From contig CM060951.1 of NCBI GenBank assembly GCA_030765055.1, forward strand, positions 54,815,970-54,879,969: a stretch of DNA of 64,000 nt, given 5' to 3'. The DNA is from Mantis religiosa (Eukaryota > Arthropoda > Insecta > Mantodea > Mantidae). The translations under genes and the position numbers were made by a program. Below, in pieces: positions 57,196 to 64,000 of the stretch (positions are counted from its first letter, which is position 1; every line of letters begins with the position of its first letter). The notes under the pieces are model-generated. The model worked only from the letters and a program-made list of their open reading frames with translations. It had not been told where the DNA came from and did not search any database.

Positions 57196-59030
57196 AGTTC
57201 CAAAGGTTAGCGGCCGACGATATGACCACTGCAGTTAAAGGTGAGGTCTAAATGGAACAAAAAAATTAAGAAGTATACATAAAATGTAAAAGTTAACTTT
57301 ATCAGATAATTTCTTATAAGTAGAAAAAATACATAATGTATTCCAACTAATATGTTGATATCGAGATGGGGTAGCGAAATTATAAGTAACGAAGCAAAAG
57401 AAACCATCCCACATTTACCTAGCCAAACAACAAAAATCACACAGAAATTCATGGTCAGAGAGGCCCCAGGGATCCAACCCAGAACCTGTTGAGTGCATAC
57501 CTTGCACGTCACTTGTGGAAGACCTGCCCCGGATATCCCTCTACTAAGCAATTCCTACAGTTTTAAATACGTTCATTGTTAGAGATTGATTCAAGATTAT
57601 GTTTTACTATAAAATATTTAACGCTTTCCATCAGTGAATGTGACGTGAAATTGTGCCCAAATGGGGTCAAATTGGCTTAGTGTTGCGTCACATTTGTCTA
57701 GTGAGGAGGATAACAGAGCCAAAATCTTATACAGCTCATTCCAACCGGGTTTCGAATTCGACCTCTTCAGGTTGGAAGTCAGACACCGTAACCCTACAGC
57801 ATGGAGAAACATTATCACTTCCTAATTGGATGTTAGCAGAATCGAAACAATTAGTACGCAATTACATATTTCGACTGCCTGTTTGGCCTCGCATGAACCA
57901 TTTAAAAAGAGAGGCATATAGAGAAGTAGTATTTATTTATAAAGTAAACATTTGTTTTGCTATTTCCTGTCTAACCTTTAAAAATCATATTAAACACAAT
58001 GTAAAAAGTTGGCGTGGACACTACTTTCTAGAATTTAATCTATCACTTGTTCTATTATACAACTGTACTTGTTTTGTTTCACACTTATTCAAACTTGTAC
58101 AATTCATTTTGTAGACCCCTGTCACTACTATACAAAACATAGCAGCACAGGCAATATTATTAAATTGCTTCAATTACTATTCTACAACGATATAATATTA
58201 TAGCAATGTCTAAGAATCATGTATCGTGGTACACCTATACGATTAATTTATTCCGCTGTCGTGAATAAGTTAATTACTATTCAACTGAATACAAAGGTCT
58301 TTTACGGTACTGTGTCTTTCTTGTCAGGAAAGTCAGGAAGAATCGAGCGAAGCTGATAGACTCCGTGCATGCTGCCGATAGCGGTATATACCAGTTTGTC
58401 GACCTTGTCACCCCTCGCCTACTTCAAGTCATGCACTACGCAGGGCAAAAACCTTGAGACAATACGACAGCTAGGATGATACGATCTGTGCTATACCATC
58501 GCTGATACCTATAACCGGATCTGCCAACTTTGGCTGAAAAAAAAAGAGATGTTACGTTCAAAGACTTTCTCTAAACTATAGTTTATTTTTATATACCTGC
58601 AACAAACTGTTTTAAGAAAGCTTATTTTTCCACCTACTTCATTTTACTCGAGACAAAACCTTTGCAGAAAAATTACAAAAAAACATGTCATTATTGATAC
58701 AAGGCGAATAGCGATAGTCAATTGTTTAACGTGACTATACTTTAAAAATGACACAATTGAAACAAATAATAACGGGTTGTTGCAAATAGCTTATGTTACA
58801 AAAAATATATTTAAAGTTTTAAAAACACATTTCTCATTTGTAGTATGTCTATCTTTAACGTTCACAATTTTTACAAATTGCCTTTCATATGAAGAGCACT
58901 TCAGGGACTAGTTCCAGAAAATCGAGGAAGTGAACATTATCTATTATTTAAATATACTTAATATGCGTTGTTTTAATCAAAATCACTAGTCACTACCGAG
59001 ACAATAAAAAATAATTGAAAATGTTCCAAT
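57196..59030. other. No gene recognised; possible SINE scraps
   Basis: A minus-strand box-B-like GGGTTGGATCCCTGG near 57480 and another tRNA-like scrap near 57720-57800 (GGGTTTCGAATTCG on plus). The 153-codon plus frame at 57653-58114 has no motif and runs through these scraps. Confidence 0.3.
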
Positions 59031-59035
59031 GTAAC

Positions 59036-59345
59036 TACTCTCTACCCACCACAAGGAGGCAAGGAAGGTCTGAAGAGGGACAGGAGCTTGAACTGTTTAT
59101 CTGCTCTGTTAGCGGATATGTTTACTACGAAATGAGTATATGAGAGTGCATGTGAGTCACCCATGCTGCCAGATATAATGATCGTTTCATAACTGCAGTG
59201 ATAGGTATTACGTATAGAAGAGTTAAATGAGGATACTGTGAATCTAGCATCCTTATCATAACCGGAAGGCAAGCATAAACGTCATGCGGACAGCAAAAGT
59301 GATTACATTACACATTGCTCTGCCTTGCCTTCTTGTGTTAGGTGG
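59036..59345 (-). mobile_element. MITE family J, copy 2 (inverted relative to copy 1)
   Basis: CTACCCACCACAAGGAGGCA at the left, TTGCCTTCTTGTGTTAGGTG at the right. Body matches the reverse complement of 48420-48737. Confidence 0.85.
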
Positions 59346-59589
59346 ACAGCAGTTGAGTTCCTGGAATTGTTTCAAATTGTCATATTGTACCTTTAAAAAT
59401 ACTGAACTTAAATACCTACTAAGTTTGCAATTTAACCTACTTTTCTTTTAGTTACGCTGTCCACAGACAGACAAACACACACACACAAATACATGCACAG
59501 GCCCACACAGAGTTCTTTCTTAAAACATGCTTCTTTTATTCAGGCAGTGTTAAAATATGAGTATCGAATTTTAGGATCGAATAACAACT
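59346..59589. other. No gene; short (CA)n-like run
   Basis: A CA-rich stretch at 59470-59490. Nothing else noted. Confidence 0.4.
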
Positions 59590-59687
59590 CCCTATTTTAG
59601 AAAATTGATAGAAAGTAATCATTTCTGCATACTAGCCGTATATAGGCTAAGGTCTTTGATAGATAAAGTCAACATGAAAAATTCAAT

Positions 59688-59760
59688 GCCATGGCCGGGA
59701 TTTGAAACAGGGATCTCTTGGTTTCCTTCCAGTCGCTCTAACGCATTGAGCTACCATGGC
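59688..59760 (-). pseudogene. tRNA-like unit C2-3 (73 nt)
   Basis: Minus strand GCCATGG/CCATGGC acceptor. Box B is GTTTCAAATCC. Confidence 0.7.
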
Positions 59761-60036
59761 CAACGTGCCGTCCTGACATTAAATTCTCCATTTGACTCAT
59801 ATTTTCCCGGTAGACCACTAGGAGCTCTCGCATCCGAGATACACCGTTTGTGGCGACTAACTATTGTAAGTACTTGAGTCAATTAACTAAAATATTAAGA
59901 GTTAAGTGATGAAGCCTTGGACTCAAGTACTTGGAATAGTAAGTCGCCACAAACGGAGTATCTCAGTGCGAGAGCCCTAGTGGTCTGCCGGGAAAATATA
60001 TGAGTCAAATGGAGAATCTGTCAAGACGGCACGTTG

Positions 60037-60109
60037 GCCATGGTAGCTCAATGGGTTAGAGCGACTGTACAGAAACCAGGAGATCCCTGGTTCAAATCCC
60101 GGCCACGGC
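60037..60109 (+). pseudogene. tRNA-like unit C2-4 (73 nt)
   Basis: GCCATGG...CCACGGC acceptor (one G-T-type change), box A TAGCTCAATGG, box B GGTTCAAATCC. T arm CCTGG/CCCGG is better paired than in other copies. Confidence 0.7.
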
Positions 60110-60262
60110 ATTGGATTTTTCATGTTGACTTTATCCAACAACTTCCTATTTGAACAACCAAAATGAGAAGACATATGTTAGAAATGGTGAACTACACACA
60201 AAAATGTTGACTTAAATTGCCCTACATTTTTTTGTGGAATAACACTTGTCTATCTCATACTA

Positions 60263-61599
60263 CGAGGGTGGGTCAAAAAGTTATGCCTCCTATTTTTCTC
60301 TCTCTTTTAATTGCCAAGAAAATTGAATCCAATTTACATAACTTGAAAACTATAACATTGACGATTAATTTGTCACTATTCAATATAATCTCCGTCCTTA
60401 TCCACAGTTTTGGTCCTCCTTTTAACTAGGACATGTATTGCAGTGTGGTACAACACACGGTCTTGCTTCCTAAGCCACTGACGCACGGACGTTTTCACAG
60501 CCTCCTCATCTTCAAAATGAATCCCACGATGAGCTTCCTTTAGAGGCCCGAACAGATGGAAGTCTGATGGTGCCAAGTCAGGGCTGTATGGGGGATGAGG
60601 TAAGACTTGCCATCCCAATTTCTCAATTTCTGCAGTGGTGTAACGGTTGGTGTGTGGTCTTGCATTGTCATGCAAAAGAAGAACATCCGCCATAGTTTTT
60701 GTTGGGCGAACTCGGCGAAGACGTGCTTTCAGCTTTTTGAGAGTTCTGAGGTATTGGAAAGAATTTTGTTGTGCATCCCTGCTCCAAAAAATCAATCATA
60801 AGCACACCCTCTGCATCCCAAAACACTGTCGCCATAACTTTCCCTGCCAACCGCAGAGATTTGATTTTTGTTTTCTTCGGTGACGTTGTGTGATGCCATT
60901 CCATTGACCGCCTCTTTGATTCAGGTTCAAAAAACTGAACCCACGTTTCGTCTCCAGTAACAATTTTTTCCAGAAACTCCTGTCCCTCCAAATTGAAGCG
61001 CTGCAAGTGTTCGGAGGCTATTGTTTTCCTTGTTTCTTTGCTTTGGGTGGTTAACATTCTTGATACCCAACGTGAACAAACTTTTGAGTAACCCAGTTGT
61101 TGAATAATCGTCATCACATTGCCTTTACTGAGGGAGGTAATGCGACACAATTCACCTGTTGTTACCCGGCGATCACCACAAATGATGCCATCGACTCGCT
61201 CAATGTTGCACGGAGTCACTGCAGTCGCCGGCGTGCCGCTTCGCTTTTCATCTGCCAATTATGTTTGCCCTTCAGCTTTGTTACAGCGACAATCCCATCG
61301 TCTAACATTGCTGACATCCACCGTTGCATCACCATACACACTTTCTAGCCTTTTGTGAATGCGAATTGGCGTTTCACCTTCCACAGTCAAAAATTCAATC
61401 ACAGAACGCTGTCTAATACGAATGTCGATGTCAGTCATTTTGCAAGAGGATGCAGTGCTGCCACCTGTTGACTTAGGAAGTTACTACTGCAAGGGATTGG
61501 AGAAGAAGGTTTGAGGAATTGCCCCAAATTCGAAGTTTTCACATAACTTACATATTTAAGGGGGGGGGATAGGAGAAATTACTTTCTGATCCACCCTTG
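60263..61599 (-). mobile_element. D34D mariner, nearly intact, full length
   Basis: TIRs CGAGGGTGGGTCAAAAAGTT (left) and CAAGGGTGGATCAGAAAGTA (right, inverted), TA on each side. 1337 bp. Confidence 0.93.
60376..61438 (-). pseudogene. Mariner transposase, one stop and one frameshift
   Basis: ATG 61438: MTDIDIRIRQRSVIEFLTVE, HTH through RRWDCRCNKAEGQT, then stop TAA at 61259-61261, and on with LADEKRSGTPATAVTP (linker). Catalytic parts: EKIVTGDETWVQFFEPESK (first Asp), SMEWHHTTSP, GKVMATVFWDAEGVLMIDFL; a one-base frameshift near 60775; YLRTLKKLKARLRRVRPTK, LLLHDNARPHTN (second Asp) and PPYSPDLAPSDFHLFGPLKE (third Asp), spaced 34 residues. C-terminus KTVDKDGDYIE. Length 1063 bp corresponds to 354 codons plus one base, fitting a single net indel. 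The best-preserved transposase in the window. Confidence 0.93.
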
Positions 61600-63110
61600 T
61601 ATCTCAGCTATGCCAGGACATTCAGGATATAAAGCTCAAAGATTATATTATACAGAAGATTTAAAATACATATTTTTCTTTACGAAGTGCTTCTAAATAT
61701 TGCTCGTCTGAGCATAGCGCTCAATAAATTTCTGGCTCATAGAATTTTATTTAACCAGATATGCTTTAACTCTAAGCTATTTAATAAATTTAAATCATCC
61801 CGATGAATTAAAATATACCTTAAAATTTCTATATCATAAATACATATCTTTAATCATACTCGTTTACCTTAAAAATTGAATATAGAGAATTTCCCTCGAA
61901 AAAGGCGTTTTGAAGTCTTTTGTATCCAAAATACTGTGACACATCCTCTGTGTGCCCGTAGGTTGCTGTAAACAGCTTAATTAAAAAACGAAATATCGGA
62001 TGAATACTATTATAAATCAGTCCAATAAGCTTAAGAGTACCATTCGAGTATATTCCAGAAAATACGCCAGCCCATAGCCACTCTTTACAGAAAATTTTGT
62101 TGTTCTTTTACTACCACTATTTTTATATTGTTTCAAATGAATTTGTTTAAAATCACATGTTTTTGAAACTCGGATATGTCCAGTTTCCTGCAAATGGCCT
62201 CTGAAGCCTTTTTCCTTCTTTTTGAATTACGTATAATGAGGAAACCTTAAGGATTGGAGAAAATAAAAAAAAAGGTAAGAAAAGTTACAGATATTTTAGC
62301 ACATTTTTTGAGATTTTCTATGTTCCACTTAATTTTCCACCATTTTAAATAATACTCTTTGAAATCCCGTTCTTTTGTTTGACCTGTGTTCATACAATGG
62401 ATTAAAAACCTCAGGTCGGCCATGAGAATAATAATTGGCTACTGTATTAGCCTTCTATATGATTTTAGGCATCTAAGTATGTACCGAGAATATATCTGCC
62501 AAAACTCATCATTGTTCTTGCAGAGAGTTTGAGAAAAAATTTACTAAAGTTCTAGTAATGGAGATGTCTTTAATTTACTAAATTAGTCCACAGAAAGTTA
62601 TAATTTATACGTCGAAATAACTGCTACACAAGCAAAAAGGTAGGTATAAGAATAATTTTATGGTAATTTATAAAGTGTTGTTTTAAAGAAATGCAGAAAA
62701 TTGTTTTTGAAGCAGGTTTTGCAAAACTAGAACTCTTGAGTTCTCAGATAGTTCAAAAACTATTTTAAATGAACGGAACCATAACCTTTAACACGACATA
62801 AATATGACAGTAGCAACCTCACTGTATTCACTCATTAACATGAAAAAGGTGAAACTGTCTTCCCAATCCCTAGTTTAATTGTGGCTATACCTGTTCCCCT
62901 CACAATATCATCACACAAGCAACCCTTTCTAGATTAACCGTTAACTAGAAGTGTGATCCAGCACCCCCCCCCCCCCCAAGAATGTTAGCAAAGGTTGCAC
63001 GAAGTTACCCTAATTTCTCTATCACATAGTGAACTCTAATTCTAAAATACAATTAATATAAGTTTAAGAAAATTGCTATACTACGACTCAATGGCAAGGT
63101 TCGTAAGGAG
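61600..63110. other. AT-rich, no gene; family L fragment inside
   Basis: Around 62060-62330 a degraded family L copy (CAGTTTCCTGCAAATGGCC, TCTGAAGCCTTTTTCC, TTTTTGAGATTTTCTATG). A C14 run lies at 62965-62978. Nothing else supported. Confidence 0.4.
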
Positions 63111-63112
63111 AT

Positions 63113-63352
63113 CGTGCCCGCTTTGGTAGTGTAGATGGTAGCATGTCTCCTCATGTTCAAGAGGTCCAGAGTTCGAATCTCGGTGGGGTGAGTTACCTGG
63201 ATAAGGTATTTTTCGGAGGTTTCCCTTATCCTGAAAGACGAATGTCGAGTAGTACTAAGCTTTATGGACCCTGGACTCATTAAAGCATCATTTCACCAAT
63301 TTCATTCACAGTCCAATATGACATAGCATTGGAGGACGGAAAAGAGTAAAAA
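63113..63352 (+). mobile_element. SINE family B, late copy
   Basis: TGCCCGCTTTGGTAGTGTAG head, GAGTTCGAATCTCGG box B, GTTACCTGGATAAGG, CTGAAAGACGAATGTCG, and end CATTGGAGGACGGAAAAG. Confidence 0.9.
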
Positions 63353-63429
63353 GAGAGAAATCGTTTGTGTCTACGCCCCTGCGGGCTTACACGTTCCCTG
63401 GAGTCCTCGGGAACCGGAAACGACGATTA

Positions 63430-63648
63430 ACAGAAAACTAATTCCCTATTATACACCCGAAAGTCACCCTGAACGCAGAAATAGTCAACTAGAATCAAGG
63501 ATGAAATAGAAGGACAGGAAATTTGGAGAATGTAATTATACCTCCCAGTACTCGGCTTGCAACCAGGGAGACATCCCCATCTGTCACGAAGTTCAGTCAC
63601 GGGAATCAATGCCACAACCTGTCGTTTGTGGGCCACACTACTACCTGA
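63430..63648 (-). mobile_element. SINE family E, partial copy
   Basis: Minus strand ATTGATTCCCGTGACTG, GAGTACTGGGAGGTATAATT, ACATTCTCCAAATTTCCTG and CTTCTATTTCATCC are collinear with 47830-47960. Confidence 0.65.
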
Positions 63649-63784
63649 CTATCCCACTTTGCAAGAAAATGACTAAATAAACATACAAATAGTAAGAAAA
63701 TTATAAAATAATGACGTAAAATCCAAAACAAGTGCTCTAAAAATAGAAAATGAATAGAAAATATACCAACAAAAACAACCGGGC

Positions 63785-63990
63785 TGGCCACGTAGCTCGG
63801 TCGGTAGAGCACCTGCCTGCCGTGCTAGGGGCCCGGTTTCAATTCCCGGCGGTGGGGGTGGGGATTTTTCTCCGACCAAGATAATTCCTCATCTTCCCCA
63901 GAGTCTGGAAGTGTGAGAGTGAGAATGTGTGCGTGATCTAATGATTAAAACCCAATGAATACATATCTTCGATATGTTCCAAATGAGAAC
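63785..63990 (+). mobile_element. SINE family D, copy 3
   Basis: CCACGTAGCTCGGTCGGTAG, CCTGCCTGCCGTGCTAGGGG, CCCGGTTTCAATTCCCGG, then GGGGATTTTTCTCCGACC and CATCTTCCCCAGAGTCTGGA, ending GATATGTTCCAAATGAGAAC. The window ends within or just after it. Confidence 0.88.
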
Positions 63991-64000
63991 AGACGCCGAT

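Larger units (their letters stand above)
59590..60140. repeat. tRNA-like C2 palindrome (about 550 bp)
   Basis: Left half holds a minus-strand unit, right half a plus-strand unit. CCGAGATACACCGTTTGTGG on the left mirrors CCACAAACGGAGTATCTC on the right. Centre near 59880-59930 (AGTACTTGAGTCAATTAAC...GGACTCAAGTACTT). Confidence 0.85.

Noticed and set aside
57653..58114. 153-codon plus-strand frame
   Set aside because: No motif, mixed composition, and it crosses SINE-like scraps.

Overview
The window looks like repeat-rich, AT-rich intergenic or intronic DNA from an animal nuclear genome, most likely an insect. Evidence: several mariner and Tc1 lineages, arthropod-type IS630-like transposases, jockey/CR1/RTE-like non-LTR retrotransposons, at least four tRNA-derived SINE families, and long trinucleotide microsatellites. 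There is no operon, bacterial gene or CRISPR array. A cockroach-like (polyneopteran) source would fit the repeat spectrum, but that is only a guess. No complete, intact gene was found. The only candidate host coding sequence is two short exons on the minus strand (18600-18812 and 15149-15236), plus a weaker candidate terminal exon (4681-4830). If these are real, much of 15-19 kb is intron.

Layout. 0-5 kb: a Tigger/pogo remnant, a jockey-type ORF1 (gag) pseudogene with an in-frame GAA/poly-Glu expansion, an IS630-like fragment and a (GA)n array. 6.9-8.1 kb: a SINE with a 225-bp (AAG)n tail, then foldback units carrying tRNA-like sequences. 9.7-14.9 kb: a tRNA-Glu-like SINE, two internally deleted mariner-like elements, a 5'-truncated RTE-like element with target duplication, and another tRNA-like foldback. 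15-19 kb: candidate exons, a transposase deletion derivative and a jockey-type reverse transcriptase. 19-25 kb: SINEs, a GC-rich unclassified block and an 892-bp mariner. 25.3-26.6 kb: a full-length mariner-like element with TIRs of about 100 bp. 27.9 kb: a 212-bp near-perfect hairpin. 29.5-31.2 kb: a three-level nest (SINE, mariner inside it, SINE inside that). 32-40 kb: three IS630-like fragments (one split by a SINE with a 13-bp duplication), mariner remnants, and several two-copy repeats. 42.7-46.4 kb: an APE/RT non-LTR element ending in 550 bp of perfect (ATT)n. 47.8-48.7 kb: a 634-bp SINE with a 16-bp duplication inside a MITE. 50-52.4 kb: two more AAT-type arrays. 53-55.3 kb: a 27-bp minisatellite and a full-length Tc1 with a mutated catalytic Glu. 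55.9-60.1 kb: a tandem and palindromic array of tRNA-like units. 60.3-61.6 kb: a nearly intact D34D mariner. 63-64 kb: three more SINEs.

The sequences do not form a pathway. They record successive transposition. The most unusual structure is the family of about 73-nt tRNA-like units (10 copies at four loci) embedded in long inverted and about 310-bp tandem repeats with recognisable Pol III A- and B-box sequences.
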